Source: Planctomycetota bacterium (lineage in GTDB: Bacteria; Planctomycetota; UBA11346). From it: a stretch of DNA of 34,930 bases. Numbering within the stretch: the stretch's first letter is position 1; each line of letters starts with the position of its first letter. Location of the stretch: NCBI GenBank assembly GCA_025055595.1, contig JANWWU010000053.1:1-34930 (forward strand), in the 5' to 3' direction. Below are positions 22,376-32,115 of the stretch, piece after piece. The notes below the pieces were generated by a model, which made no database searches, was not told the DNA's origin, and saw only the letters and a list, made by a program, of their open reading frames with translations. The position numbers and the translations under genes are program-made.

Positions 22376-24610
22376 ATGAGCACCGCCGATCGCTTCCAGA
22401 CCGCGCGCTCCACCTTGCTGGTGGATCGCTTCATGACGAGCTTCATCAAGATCGGCGGTATCGCGATCATCCTCGCGGTCTTCGCGATCTTCTTCTTCAT
22501 CCTGATCGAGATCATCCCGCTGTTCCAGGGCGCGCGGGTGAGCCCCGTCGGGCAGCGCCAGGGGCCGGCGGGAGACGCCGTGGTGTTCGGCGTCGATGAA
22601 TGGGGCCGCCTGCCCTTTCTCCTGCAGGAGGACGGCACGCTGCACTTCCTGCCGCGCGATCAGGAGCCCTTCTCGCACCGCCTCGCGCTGGCGGCCAGCG
22701 AGCGGATCACCGCTGCCGCCTACGACCAGCTGCATCAGCACATCACGGTCGGGACCTCGCAGGGCCGGGTGCTGCGCGTCGTCCTCGGCTATCAGAGCCG
22801 CTTGCTCGAGGACGGCACGACGGAGGTGCTCGCCGCGCCGCAATCCGCGGAGGCCTACGCGCTCGGCGAGGCCGGACTGCCGATCACGGCGATCGGCTTC
22901 GGCGAGTCGCACGCCGCCAAGCTGGTGACCATCTTGCAGGAGGCGGCCGATGGCCGGCAGCGCCTGTCGGCGGCGGCCTTCACGATCGCGCGCAACATGC
23001 TCGGGCAGGTCCGCATCGAGCAGCTCTGGGAGCGCGATCTGACGAGCCTGCTCACCGGCCGCATCGACCAGCTGCTGGTCGACGGCAAGGCCGAGCACAT
23101 CGTCGTCGCGACCGCTGATGGCGAGGTGTCGGTGTTCGCCGCGAACGACGAGGGCGTGGAGATCTTCCAGCGCGGCTTCCGACCCTTCGCCGATCTGCCC
23201 GATCCGCGCATCGCCAGCATGCACTACTTGAACGGCGATGTGTCGCTGGTGTTCTCGTCGGTCGGCGGCGCCAACCGCATCTGGTCGCTCTTCATCGATC
23301 CGCAGCTGCAGCGTCGCCAGTACGGGCAGACCAAGGTGTTCCCGGACACGGCCGGCGCGGCGACTGTCTACGCCCGCAGCATCCGCAACAAGGCCTTCTT
23401 GCTGGCCAGCGGCAATCAGGTGTCGCTGCGCTACGCGACGACGGAGACGGTCCGCTGGCAGTCGGAGCTGCCGTTCACGGTCGCCGATGCCGTGATCGCC
23501 GGCAAGTACGACCGGCTGCTGCTGCGCGCGCCCGACGGCGTGATCCACGAGTACGCGCTGCGCGATCCGCATCCGGAAGCCGGCCTGCGCGCCTTCTTCG
23601 GCAAGGTGTGGTACGAAGGGCGCGCGCAGCCCGAATACGAGTGGCAGAGCAGCGGTGCGACCGACGACTTCGAGCCGAAGCTGTCGCTGGTCCCCCTGGT
23701 GTTCGGCTCGCTCAAGGGGACCTTCTACGCCCTGCTCTTCGCGCTGCCGATCGCCCTCCTCGGCGCGGTCTATGTCAGCGAGTTCATGCATCACCGCTTC
23801 AAGATCATCGTCAAACCGACGATCGAGATCATGGCCTCGCTACCTTCCGTGGTCCTCGGCTTCCTCGCCGCGTTGTGGCTCGCGCCGCTGGTCGAGAACC
23901 GGGTGCCCTCGGTCCTGATCTGCCTCATCGGCCTGCCGTTGGGCGCGCTCGCCTTCGGGGCCCTGTGGACGCGCCTGCCGCGGGCCTGGCGCAGCTGGCT
24001 GCGGCCCGGATACGAGTTTCTGCTCTTTGCGCCGGTGATGCTGCTGATCGCGGCCGTCTGCTGGCAGCTCGGCCCGCCGCTCGAGAGGCTGCTCTTCGGC
24101 GGCGATTTCCGCCAATGGTGGCCGCAGGCCACCGGCGCCAGCTTCGAGCAGCGCAACTCGCTGGTCGTCGGTTTCATGATGGGCTTCGCGGTGATCCCGA
24201 TCATCTTCACCATCGTCGAAGATGCGCTGTCGAATGTGCCGCCGGCCTTGCGCTCGGGGTCGCTGGCGCTCGGCGCCAGCCGCTGGCAGACCGCGATGCG
24301 CATCGTCGTGCCGACGGCTTCGGCAGGCATCCTCTCGGCGATCATGATCGGCTTCGGGCGCGCCGTCGGCGAGACGATGATCGTCGTCATGGCCACCGGC
24401 AACACGCCGGTGATGGACATCAACATCTTCAACGGGATGCGCACGCTTTCCGCCAACATCGCCGTCGAACTGCCCGAGGCGCCGCACGGCGGCACGCTCT
24501 ATCGCACGCTGTTCCTCGGCGCGATGCTGCTGTTTCTCCTGACCTTCGTCGTCAATACCGCCGCGGAAGTGCTGCGCCAGCACCTGCGCGAGAAGTACAA
24601 GACGGTGTAG
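22376..24610 (+). CDS. pstC: Phosphate ABC transporter permease PstC, long form
   Basis: Inner-membrane half of the phosphate channel, 744 residues against about 300-320 for short PstC. After TM1 (about 24-50) comes a large extracytoplasmic insert (about 52-430). Its recurring beta-type segments ('HITVGTSQGRVLRVVLGY', 'HIVVATADGEVSVFAA') look propeller-like. The conserved permease core follows, starting 'PLVFGSLKGTFYALLFALP' and containing the ABC-coupling loop '[20 protein letters not shown]' and 'GRAVGETMIVVMATGN'. Long PstC proteins of this design occur in gammaproteobacteria and other phyla. The start is ATG 22376; pstA begins 1 base after its stop. Confidence 0.94.
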   Translation: MSTADRFQTARSTLLVDRFMTSFIKIGGIAIILAVFAIFFFILIEIIPLFQGARVSPVGQRQGPAGDAVVFGVDEWGRLPFLLQEDGTLHFLPRDQEPFSHRLALAASERITAAAYDQLHQHITVGTSQGRVLRVVLGYQSRLLEDGTTEVLAAPQSAEAYALGEAGLPITAIGFGESHAAKLVTILQEAADGRQRLSAAAFTIARNMLGQVRIEQLWERDLTSLLTGRIDQLLVDGKAEHIVVATADGEVSVFAANDEGVEIFQRGFRPFADLPDPRIASMHYLNGDVSLVFSSVGGANRIWSLFIDPQLQRRQYGQTKVFPDTAGAATVYARSIRNKAFLLASGNQVSLRYATTETVRWQSELPFTVADAVIAGKYDRLLLRAPDGVIHEYALRDPHPEAGLRAFFGKVWYEGRAQPEYEWQSSGATDDFEPKLSLVPLVFGSLKGTFYALLFALPIALLGAVYVSEFMHHRFKIIVKPTIEIMASLPSVVLGFLAALWLAPLVENRVPSVLICLIGLPLGALAFGALWTRLPRAWRSWLRPGYEFLLFAPVMLLIAAVCWQLGPPLERLLFGGDFRQWWPQATGASFEQRNSLVVGFMMGFAVIPIIFTIVEDALSNVPPALRSGSLALGASRWQTAMRIVVPTASAGILSAIMIGFGRAVGETMIVVMATGNTPVMDINIFNGMRTLSANIAVELPEAPHGGTLYRTLFLGAMLLFLLTFVVNTAAEVLRQHLREKYKTV

Positions 24611-24611
24611 C

Positions 24612-26252
24612 ATGACCTTGCCGATGCCTGCATTGCGTTCCGATGGTCGGCCGCGCGGCGAGCCCCTGGTGTGGCTGACCGCGATGGGCTTGTCGGTCGG
24701 GCTGGCGATGATCGTCGCCCTGCTGGCGGTGATCGTCGTCCAGGGCGTCAGCGTGTTCTGGCCGAAGCGCGTCCACGCCATCAAGCTCCACGATGGGACG
24801 ACGCTGCTTGGGGAGATCCTCAAGACGCGCGAGCGCCGCGACGGGCAGGGCGAGGAGCTGCAGGTCTTCGTCGGCAACCGCGATTCCTGGGGCAACGCCT
24901 TCCGCTGGATCGATCGCCGCGCGATCGCCGATCTCGAGCAGCCGAGCGGCGTCATCGAGGTCGAGCGCGTCGAGTACGGCGACGCGATCGGCTACCCCGT
25001 GCGTCTGCTGCTCGCCGACGGCAGCGCGCTCGACGCCGACGACCCCGCTTTCCGTCCGCGCATCGCCGAGCTGGTGCGCGAGGTCGTCGAGCGGCGCGCC
25101 GAGATCTTCCATCTCGAGCGCCGCGTCATCGGCCGCAACAGCCGCGCGATCAACGAGCAGGAGGTCCTGCTGCGCCGCGCCAAGCGCACCGGCGATGCCG
25201 CCCTGGCCGAGCGGGCGCGCGCCGAGCAGCAGCGCTTGAAGGAGGAGTACGAGCGCCTGGCCGAAGAGGCGACGCGGCTGCGCGCCCTGCAGAACGCCAA
25301 TCGCCTCGTCATCCGCCTGATCGATGGCCGCGAGCGGCGCATCAGCCTGGGAACGGTGGTCGCCGTCACCTGGCCCAACGACATGAGCTTCAGCGAGCGG
25401 CTCGGCTACTTCTTCGGCAACCTGTGGACCTTCCTCTCCGACAATCCGCGCGAAGCCAACACCGAGGGCGGCATCTTCCCGGCGATCTTCGGCACCTTCG
25501 TCATGACGCTGCTGATGAGCATCGCGGTGACGCCGTTCGGCGTGCTCGCCGCGATCTACCTGCGCGAGTACGCGAAGCAGGGGCCCTTCGTCCGGGCGGT
25601 CCGCATCTCGATCAACAACCTCGCCGGCGTGCCGTCGATCGTCTTCGGCGTGTTCGGCCTCGGCTTTTTCGTGTACATCGTCGGCGGCACGATCGACGAG
25701 CTGTTCTTCACCGATCGCCTGCCGGAGCCGACCTACGGCACCGGCGGCATCCTCTGGGCTTCGTTGACCTTGGCGCTGATGACCGTCCCCGTCGTCATCG
25801 TCGCCACCGAGGAGAGCATCGCCGCGGTGCCGCGCGGGATGCGCGAGGGCTCGCTGGCGCTCGGCGCCTCCAAGTGGCAGACGATTCAGCGGATCGTCAT
25901 GCCCGCCGCCGTGCCCGGGATCCTCACCGGCCTCATCCTGGCGATGGCGCGCGGCGCCGGCGAAGTGGCGCCGCTGATGCTCGTCGGCGTCGTCAAGCTG
26001 GCGCCGAGCCTGCCGATCGACGGCAACTGGAACGCGACGGACATCATTCCCTTCCTGCATCTCGAGCAGAAGTTCATGCACCTCGGCTTCCACATCTACG
26101 ATCTCGGCTTCCAGAGCCCCGATTCGGACGCCGCGGTGCCGATGGTCTTCGCCACCACCCTGCTGCTGATCACCCTGGTCGTCGTCCTCAATCTGGCGGC
26201 GATCCTCATGCGCGAGCGGCTGCGCCGCAAGTACCAGACGGGAGCTTTCTGA
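24612..26252 (+). CDS. pstA: Phosphate ABC transporter permease PstA, long form
   Basis: Partner permease to PstC, 546 residues against about 280-300 for the short form. TM1 (about 20-46) is followed by an extracytoplasmic insert (about 50-270) that includes a coiled-coil stretch ('[19 protein letters not shown]'). The typical core then follows: '[18 protein letters not shown]', '[13 protein letters not shown]', '[19 protein letters not shown]' and the coupling loop '[20 protein letters not shown]'. The N-terminal insert matches the design of long PstA proteins (DUF3333-type region). The stop shares one base with the pstB ATG (TGATG). Confidence 0.94.
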   Translation: MTLPMPALRSDGRPRGEPLVWLTAMGLSVGLAMIVALLAVIVVQGVSVFWPKRVHAIKLHDGTTLLGEILKTRERRDGQGEELQVFVGNRDSWGNAFRWIDRRAIADLEQPSGVIEVERVEYGDAIGYPVRLLLADGSALDADDPAFRPRIAELVREVVERRAEIFHLERRVIGRNSRAINEQEVLLRRAKRTGDAALAERARAEQQRLKEEYERLAEEATRLRALQNANRLVIRLIDGRERRISLGTVVAVTWPNDMSFSERLGYFFGNLWTFLSDNPREANTEGGIFPAIFGTFVMTLLMSIAVTPFGVLAAIYLREYAKQGPFVRAVRISINNLAGVPSIVFGVFGLGFFVYIVGGTIDELFFTDRLPEPTYGTGGILWASLTLALMTVPVVIVATEESIAAVPRGMREGSLALGASKWQTIQRIVMPAAVPGILTGLILAMARGAGEVAPLMLVGVVKLAPSLPIDGNWNATDIIPFLHLEQKFMHLGFHIYDLGFQSPDSDAAVPMVFATTLLLITLVVVLNLAAILMRERLRRKYQTGAF

Positions 26253-27082
26253 TGACCGGCATCGCGACGGCGTCTCCAGCGGCTGCCATACCGCAGACCA
26301 GCGGCGAACAGATCGCCTCGACGGGCGATCCCGCCTACATCCGCATCATCAACTTCGACTTCTTCTATGGCGCCAGCCAGGCGCTGTTTGATATCAGCAT
26401 GGACATCCCGGAGCGGCAGGTGACCGCCTTCATTGGGCCGTCGGGCTGCGGCAAGTCGACGCTGCTGCGCAGCATCAACCGGATGAACGATCTGATCGAT
26501 GGCGCGCACCACCGTGGCGACATCCAGGTCGGCGGCAAGTCGATCTACGATCCGCTGCTCGAGGTCACCAGCCTGCGCAAGCGCATCGGCATGGTGTTCC
26601 AGAAGTCGAATCCCTTCCCGAAGTCGATCTTCGAGAATGTCGTCTACGGTCTGCGGGTGGCCGGCGTCAGCGATCGGCGAACCCTCGAAGCGGCGTGCGA
26701 GGAGGCGCTGCGCGGCGCCGCCCTGTGGGACGAAGTCAAGGATCGCCTCGATCAGAGCGCGCTCGGCCTCTCCGGCGGGCAGCAGCAGCGCCTGTGCATC
26801 GCCCGCGCCATCGCCATCCGTCCCGAGGTGATCCTGATGGACGAGCCGTGCTCGGCCCTCGATCCGATCGCCACCGGGCGCATCGAGGAGCTGATCCTCG
26901 AGCTGAAGAAGACCTACACGGTGGTGATCGTCACGCACAACATGCAGCAGGCGGCGCGCGTCAGCGACCGCACCGCCTTCTTCTACCTCGGGCGCCTGAT
27001 CGAATACGACAAGACGCTGACGATCTTCACCAATCCATCGGTCAAGCAGACCGAGGACTACATCACCGGCCGCTTCGGCTGA
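26252..27082 (+). CDS. pstB: Phosphate ABC transporter ATP-binding protein PstB
   Basis: ATPase that powers phosphate import, 276 residues. Walker A 'GPSGCGKST', Q-loop '[12 protein letters not shown]', signature 'LSGGQQQR', Walker B '[13 protein letters not shown]' and H-loop '[10 protein letters not shown]' are all intact, and the PstB-specific 'INRMNDLI' and '[18 protein letters not shown]' are present. The ATG overlaps the pstA stop by one base. A ~30-residue N-terminal tail rich in Ala/Thr/Ser precedes the ABC domain. Confidence 0.98.
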   Translation: MTGIATASPAAAIPQTSGEQIASTGDPAYIRIINFDFFYGASQALFDISMDIPERQVTAFIGPSGCGKSTLLRSINRMNDLIDGAHHRGDIQVGGKSIYDPLLEVTSLRKRIGMVFQKSNPFPKSIFENVVYGLRVAGVSDRRTLEAACEEALRGAALWDEVKDRLDQSALGLSGGQQQRLCIARAIAIRPEVILMDEPCSALDPIATGRIEELILELKKTYTVVIVTHNMQQAARVSDRTAFFYLGRLIEYDKTLTIFTNPSVKQTEDYITGRFG

Positions 27083-27090
27083 GGAACGCC

Positions 27091-27765
27091 ATGAACAATC
27101 TGCGGCACTTCGAGCTCGAGCTCGCCGACCTCAAGCGCTCCGTGGTCACGATGGGCGACCTCGTCGACCGCGCCTTGGGACTCGCCATCGATGGCCTGCG
27201 CCATCCGACCGCCGACATCCGCGAGCGGGCGCGCACGCTCGAGGACGGCATCGATGCGATGGAGACCGTGATCGAGGAGCGCTGCCACATCATCATCGCC
27301 CTGCAGAGTCCGATGGTGCGCGACCTGCGCTTCGTCATCTCGACGATGTCGATCGCTGCCGATCTCGAGCAGATCGGAGACCATGCGGAGTCGGTCAGCA
27401 AGCGCGCGCACTACATCGCCTGCCATCAGCCGATCGCCAATCCTCCCGAGCTCGAAGAGCTCGGCGAGCTGTCGCGCACGATCCTGCGGCAGGCCCTCGA
27501 GTGCTTCGTCAGCGGCAACAGCGAGACGACGCGCCAGGTCTTCCGCGACGAATCTCGCTCCGATCGCCTGACCAAGGCCTGCTTCGCGTTCATCCAGGAT
27601 CGCATGGCCGAAGACCCGAAGCGCATCAAGGAATACACGCATCTGTTGCGCGCGGTCGCCTCGCTCGAGCAGATCGGCGACCTGGCGATGGCGATCGCCG
27701 AAGAATCCGTCTTCATCCACAAGGCCCAATTGATTCGGCACAATCACGACCAGATCATCTCGTGA
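27091..27765 (+). CDS. phoU: Phosphate signalling protein PhoU
   Basis: Links PstB/PhoR to phosphate status and dampens PhoR under phosphate sufficiency. The 224 residues form two three-helix PhoU repeats with the metal-binding signature twice: 'AADLEQIGDHAESV' and 'ASLEQIGDLAMAIA'. AGGAA at 27082-27086, overlapping the pstB stop, sets the ATG at 27091. Confidence 0.96.
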   Translation: MNNLRHFELELADLKRSVVTMGDLVDRALGLAIDGLRHPTADIRERARTLEDGIDAMETVIEERCHIIIALQSPMVRDLRFVISTMSIAADLEQIGDHAESVSKRAHYIACHQPIANPPELEELGELSRTILRQALECFVSGNSETTRQVFRDESRSDRLTKACFAFIQDRMAEDPKRIKEYTHLLRAVASLEQIGDLAMAIAEESVFIHKAQLIRHNHDQIIS

Positions 27766-27784
27766 GGGCGCGAAAGGGGGTGCT

Positions 27785-28474
27785 ATGGCGCGCATCCTCG
27801 TGATCGAAGACGAACCGGATCTGCAAGACTTGCTGCGCTACAATCTGCAGAAGGACGGCCACCTGGTGACCGTCGCCGGCACCGGCAACGATGGCCTCTA
27901 CGAGCTGCGCCGCCAGCCCTTCGATCTCGTCCTCCTCGATCTCATGCTGCCCGACCGCGACGGCCTGGAGGTCTGCCGCATCATCCGCGCCGATGAAGCG
28001 CTCCAGGCCGTCCCGATCATCATGGTGACGGCCAAGGGCGAGGAGAGCGACATCGTCGTCGGGCTCGGCCTCGGCGCCGACGACTACATCACCAAGCCGT
28101 TCCGCATCAAGGAACTGCTGGCGCGGGTCCGGGTCCGCGTCTCGCGCCACCTCGATGCGATGCGCGACGCGGAGCGCAAGCGCATCCAGGTCGGGGATCT
28201 GGTGATCGACCCCGTGCGCCACCGCGTGCTGATCGAAGGGCAGGTCGTGCCGCTGACCCTCACCGAGTTCAAGCTGCTGCATTTCCTGGCGAGCCACCCC
28301 GGCATCGCCTACGGCCGCTACGACCTGCTCGATCGCATCGGCGACGGCGAGAGCGTCGTCACCGACCGGACCATCGATGTCCACATCCGCAACCTGCGCA
28401 AGAAGCTCGGGAAGTACGACAAGCTGGTCGAGACGGTGCGCGGTGTCGGCTACCGCTTCAGCGAGATGGCCTGA
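27785..28474 (+). CDS. phoB: Phosphate regulon response regulator PhoB
   Basis: OmpR/PhoB-family transcription factor, 229 residues. The receiver has Asp9/Glu10, phospho-acceptor Asp52 in 'LLDLMLPDRDG', Thr82 and Lys104. The C-terminal winged-helix domain shows 'LTLTEFKLLHFLASHPG', 'VTDRTIDVHIRNLRKKLG' and the closing 'ETVRGVGYRF'. AAGGGGG lies just before the ATG. Its position between phoU and phoR supports PhoB over other OmpR-type regulators. Confidence 0.95.
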   Translation: MARILVIEDEPDLQDLLRYNLQKDGHLVTVAGTGNDGLYELRRQPFDLVLLDLMLPDRDGLEVCRIIRADEALQAVPIIMVTAKGEESDIVVGLGLGADDYITKPFRIKELLARVRVRVSRHLDAMRDAERKRIQVGDLVIDPVRHRVLIEGQVVPLTLTEFKLLHFLASHPGIAYGRYDLLDRIGDGESVVTDRTIDVHIRNLRKKLGKYDKLVETVRGVGYRFSEMA

Positions 28475-29847
28475 TGCGGGGGATCGTCGCCCTGCTCCTC
28501 GGCGCCGCGGCGGCCCTCGTGCTGGCGCTGCTCGTACCAGCCGCGCGGAGCGCGGTGGCGATCCTCGCTTCCCTGGCCCTGCTCGCCGTCGCCGCCTGGC
28601 TATGGGCGTGGCGGCGGCGCGAGCGGCGGCTGATCGCCTTCGCCGACGCCTTGCTCGCGGGGCGCGCCGACGAGCGGCCGCCCTTGCTGCGGCACGAGCT
28701 GGCCGAGGGCCTCGGCGCGCGCCTCGCCGAGCTGCAGCGGCGCCTCGGCGAGCTGGCGCGGGAGGAAGCGCGGCAGCGCGCGCTGCTGGACACGGTGCTG
28801 TCGCAGCTCGACGAGGGCGTGGCGGTGCTCGATGCCCTCGACCGCATCGCGTATGCCAATACCGCCTGGCGGCATCTGACGGCCGGCGGCAGCGTTCCCG
28901 GCACCGCGCTGTACGAGCAGCTGCCGGCGGCGCCGCTTGCCAGCGCGCTGGCGGCCGGCCGCGCCGAGGGCCGGGCGGTGACCCCGATCTTCGAGCATCG
29001 CCGCCGCCACCTGCGCGCGGTCGTCGTGCGCATCGATCAGGAGCGGATCGCCGTCATCGTCCAAGACCAGACCGAGCTGCGCAGCGCCGAACGCTCGCGG
29101 CGGGAGTTCGTCGCTGCGGTCTCGCACGAGCTCAAGACGCCGTTGACCGCGATCACCGGCTTCACCGAGACGCTGCTGGAAGGCACGCTCGAGCAGGACC
29201 CCGCGCAGGCGCGCGTCTTCGTCGAGAAGATCGCCCGCCACGCCGAGCGCTTGACGACGCTGGTCCGCGATGTCCTCACGCTCAGCCGCCTCGAGCAGGG
29301 GGCTTGGGAGGTCAGGCCGGAGCCCTGCGAAGTGATGGAGCTGGTGCGGCACATCGTCGACGAGCATCAGCTGGCGGCGGCGGAGCGCCGCGTGCGCTTC
29401 TCCATCGAGGGGCCGCCGAGCATGATGGTGGTCAGCGATCGCGAGCTGTTGCACCAGCTGCTCGGCAACCTCGTCTCCAATGCGGTGCGCTACAATCGTC
29501 CGGGAGGCGCCGTGACGATCCGCGTTGGCGGCGACAGCTCGCGTCTGCGCTTCCAGGTCATCGATACCGGCATCGGCATCCCGCCCGAGCATCAAGAGCG
29601 GATCTTCGATCGCTTCTATCGCGTCGATGCCCATCGCAGCCGCGCCACCGGCGGCACCGGCCTCGGCCTGGCGATCGTCAAGGAGCTGGTCGACACGCTG
29701 CACGGCACCATCGGGCTGGCGAGCTCGCCCGCCGGCACGACCTTCACCGTCGAGCTGCCGTGCTCCGAGACGCGACACGCGCTGCGCACGGCGGCCGCGG
29801 CGAGCGATGCCGCAGCCGCGCCGGCGATCGAGGCCGCCAGCGGCTAG
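28474..29847 (+). CDS. phoR: Phosphate regulon sensor histidine kinase PhoR
   Basis: Membrane kinase for PhoB, 457 residues. Two closely spaced N-terminal membrane helices (about 3-22 and 27-46) leave almost no periplasmic loop, as in PhoR, which senses through PstSCAB-PhoU. A PAS domain (about 105-200) precedes HisKA with His218 in 'VSHELKTPLTAITGF', then ATPase motifs 'NLVSNAVRYNRPGG', 'DTGIGIPPEHQERIFDRFY' and 'GGTGLGLAIVKEL'. The ATG overlaps the phoB stop by one base (TGATG). Its TAG stop lies within CTAG, shared with the stop of the convergent gene. Confidence 0.95.
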   Translation: MRGIVALLLGAAAALVLALLVPAARSAVAILASLALLAVAAWLWAWRRRERRLIAFADALLAGRADERPPLLRHELAEGLGARLAELQRRLGELAREEARQRALLDTVLSQLDEGVAVLDALDRIAYANTAWRHLTAGGSVPGTALYEQLPAAPLASALAAGRAEGRAVTPIFEHRRRHLRAVVVRIDQERIAVIVQDQTELRSAERSRREFVAAVSHELKTPLTAITGFTETLLEGTLEQDPAQARVFVEKIARHAERLTTLVRDVLTLSRLEQGAWEVRPEPCEVMELVRHIVDEHQLAAAERRVRFSIEGPPSMMVVSDRELLHQLLGNLVSNAVRYNRPGGAVTIRVGGDSSRLRFQVIDTGIGIPPEHQERIFDRFYRVDAHRSRATGGTGLGLAIVKELVDTLHGTIGLASSPAGTTFTVELPCSETRHALRTAAAASDAAAAPAIEAASG

Positions 29848-30653
29848 AAGCGGTGCCCGAAGAAGATCCCGTAGCCGAAGCCGTGCCAGCGGAAGCGGAA
29901 CTCGCCGCGCATCGTCCGCGTCTCCGGGACGCCCTGCTCGACGATCTCGACATCGTTGTGGTAGATGGTCTGGGCGTAGCCGACGCGGTAGTCGACGAGG
30001 GCGCCGACATGCCAGGCCTGCGTGTAGCTCGGGTGCCACACCGCAGCGAACCGTGATCCGGCCTCCACCTGCGGACCGTTGTCGATCGCGAGCTGGGGGC
30101 GGCGCGAGGTCAGATCGACGACTTCCAGCTGCGTCCACATCATGCCGCCGTTGAGAAAACCCTGCAGCTCCCAACGCCAGGTCGGCCCCCAGTACCAGGC
30201 ATAGCCCATGCCGACGCTGGCGGTCGCGGCATAGAGATCGAGGGGCCGGGTGGTCGCGCCGATGCCGTAGACCAGCAGGTATTCGCGCATCGTGAACTCG
30301 AGGCCGAGCGTCACGAACCAGCCCTGCCGCGGATCGTCGAAGTCGCCGAGCAGCCACTCGACGCCGAGGCGCGGCGGCATCGCCGGCTCGTTGATCACAT
30401 CGTCGGATTCGATGCGCGCCGGCCCGGGATAGGGACGGCCGTTGACTTCCGCCTTGACTTCGATGCGGTCGATGCCAGGCGCGAAGCCGAGGTGAACGCG
30501 CCACTCGTCGAACTCGCCGGCGCCGTGGCTGCCGTAGATGTGCTCGGAGATGTCCTTGCCGGCCGCCAGCTCTTCGGCCGTATAGCGATCCGTCAGATCG
30601 GCGGTCCACCCGATCGCCGCCGACAATGAGCAGATGAAGACGGCGCGACGCAT
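29844..30653 (-). CDS. Probable outer-membrane beta-barrel protein
   Basis: 269 residues, with a short signal-like N-terminus ('RRAVFICSLSAAIGWT'). Alternating amphipathic strands rich in Tyr, Trp and Gly follow, e.g. 'GWFVTLGLEFTMREYLLVYG', 'SVGMGYAWYWGPTWRWELQG' and 'GALVDYRVGYAQTIYH'. The protein ends in phenylalanine after 'GYGIFFGHR', the usual outer-membrane assembly signal. No specific family recognised. It faces phoR tail to tail with a shared CTAG, so it is not part of the pho transcript. The ATG at 30653 places the signal sequence at the N-terminus. Confidence 0.78.
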   Translation of the reverse strand: MRRAVFICSLSAAIGWTADLTDRYTAEELAAGKDISEHIYGSHGAGEFDEWRVHLGFAPGIDRIEVKAEVNGRPYPGPARIESDDVINEPAMPPRLGVEWLLGDFDDPRQGWFVTLGLEFTMREYLLVYGIGATTRPLDLYAATASVGMGYAWYWGPTWRWELQGFLNGGMMWTQLEVVDLTSRRPQLAIDNGPQVEAGSRFAAVWHPSYTQAWHVGALVDYRVGYAQTIYHNDVEIVEQGVPETRTMRGEFRFRWHGFGYGIFFGHRF

Positions 30654-30727
30654 GCGACGTCGACAGCGTAAAGCGTGACCGTGCCGGCGCAGGCCGGGTG
30701 CTGTGCGCGGCCGCTCCTCTGTGGCAC

Positions 30728-32050
30728 TCACTGTCGGCCTCGCACCGTGCGCACGGCCTGGGCGATGCGCGCGAACACCTCCGCGATCTGCGCTTCGCTC
30801 AGGCAGGAGAACGCGACGCGCAGCTGCCGCTCGCCGAGGGCGATGGTGCCGACCCCGTGCGTCTGCAAGAGCTCCTGCCGCACGGCCTCGGCAGTCGCGC
30901 CCTTGAGACGCAGGCACATGAAGTAGCCGGAGTTGAAGGGATAGACGTCCCAGCAGTCGGCATGCTCTGGGCTGCGCGCGGCCTGCATGGTCGCCGCCGC
31001 GCGCCGGCGCAGCAGCGCGATCTTCGCACCCTGCTGATCGCGGAAAGCCGGATCCTGCAGCAGGCGCAGCACGATCGATTGTCCCGGCATGCTGACATTG
31101 CTGACCGTGGCCCGGATCAGGCCGGCGGTCTTCTGCTCGAGCGCCTCGTAGACCGTCGGCGTGCCGCCGGCGCAGCCGTAGGTGATGAAACCGATGCGCA
31201 GACCCCAGACGAAAGCCTCTTTGGTCGCGCCATCGATCTTGACCGCCAGCAGGTTCGGATGGGCCTGCGCCAGCTTGCCGAACAGCGGCTCGCGCTCGCT
31301 CGCCTCGTCGAAGAACATTCCGTAGTAGGCATCGTCGCAGACGGCGATCAGCCGTGTTCCGGCGGCCGCGGCCTCGCTCAACGCGGCGACGATCGCCGCG
31401 GCTTCCGCGGGCGTCGGCGTGTAGCCGCTGGGGTTGTTGGGGAAGTTCAGCACGACCATCAGCTTGCGGCCGTGGCGCGCGGCGAGCGCGGCGCGCAGCC
31501 CGGCGAGGTCGAGACCCGAGAGCCGAGCGTCAAAGAGCGGGAAGGTGCACAGGCGCGCGCCGAGCCTGGTTTCCCACAGCAGCGCGTAGTTCTCCCACAT
31601 CAGGTCGGAGGTCAGGACCTCGTCGCCGGGATCGAGGAACAGCTCGCCGACGAGCGCCAGGCCGTGCGTCAGGGCCTGCGTGACCACCGGCAGGCTGGTC
31701 GGGTGGGCGCCGAGGCTCGGCATCTCGCGGCGCTGCTTGGCGGCCCAGGCGCGACGCAGCTCGGGCCGGCCGGCGCTCGGTGCGTAATCATAGATCTCGG
31801 CCGCCGGCAGCTCGCGGAAGTAGCGCTGCACGCAGGGCAGGTGCATCGGCTCGCCGTCCTCGGTGGCGATGCCGATCGTCGCGTTGGCGAAGCGCGCGCG
31901 GCTCTTCGCTTCGGCGCCCTGGGCGAGGATGCCCTGCGCCGGGAAGTAGAGAGCGCGACCGCGCTGCGAGAGCATGGAGAGGATGATCGGGGCTTCGCTG
32001 GCGAGGCGCGCGTTCGCTGCGGCTGCCAAGGGATGCAGGTCCTGGCTCAT
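30728..32050 (-). CDS. Class I/II PLP-dependent aminotransferase
   Basis: 440 residues of the aspartate-aminotransferase fold. Fold-type I motifs: 'YDYAPSAGRPELRRAWA', 'LNFPNNPSGYTPT' (PLP and substrate contacts), 'AVCDDAYYGMFFDE' with the Asp/Tyr pair that holds PLP, and Lys277 in 'DGATKEAFVWGLRIGF' as the expected Schiff-base lysine. The substrate cannot be named; aromatic, aspartate or LL-diaminopimelate-type amino donors are all possible. The ATG at 32050 is chosen because the upstream extension is Arg-rich and noncoding-like. The divergent lipoprotein gene begins 65 bases away. Confidence 0.9.
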   Translation of the reverse strand: MSQDLHPLAAAANARLASEAPIILSMLSQRGRALYFPAQGILAQGAEAKSRARFANATIGIATEDGEPMHLPCVQRYFRELPAAEIYDYAPSAGRPELRRAWAAKQRREMPSLGAHPTSLPVVTQALTHGLALVGELFLDPGDEVLTSDLMWENYALLWETRLGARLCTFPLFDARLSGLDLAGLRAALAARHGRKLMVVLNFPNNPSGYTPTPAEAAAIVAALSEAAAAGTRLIAVCDDAYYGMFFDEASEREPLFGKLAQAHPNLLAVKIDGATKEAFVWGLRIGFITYGCAGGTPTVYEALEQKTAGLIRATVSNVSMPGQSIVLRLLQDPAFRDQQGAKIALLRRRAAATMQAARSPEHADCWDVYPFNSGYFMCLRLKGATAEAVRQELLQTHGVGTIALGERQLRVAFSCLSEAQIAEVFARIAQAVRTVRGRQ

Positions 32051-32115
32051 GGATATTCCCGATGGGAGGGGGACGATGCCAGTTGTTTGCCGCCGGACAA
32101 GGGCAGGCTCCCGCC

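Noticed and set aside
28600-30609. Minus-strand open frame of about 670 codons over phoR and the outer-membrane gene
   Set aside because: It runs antisense to clear PhoR motifs and out of frame with the barrel protein.
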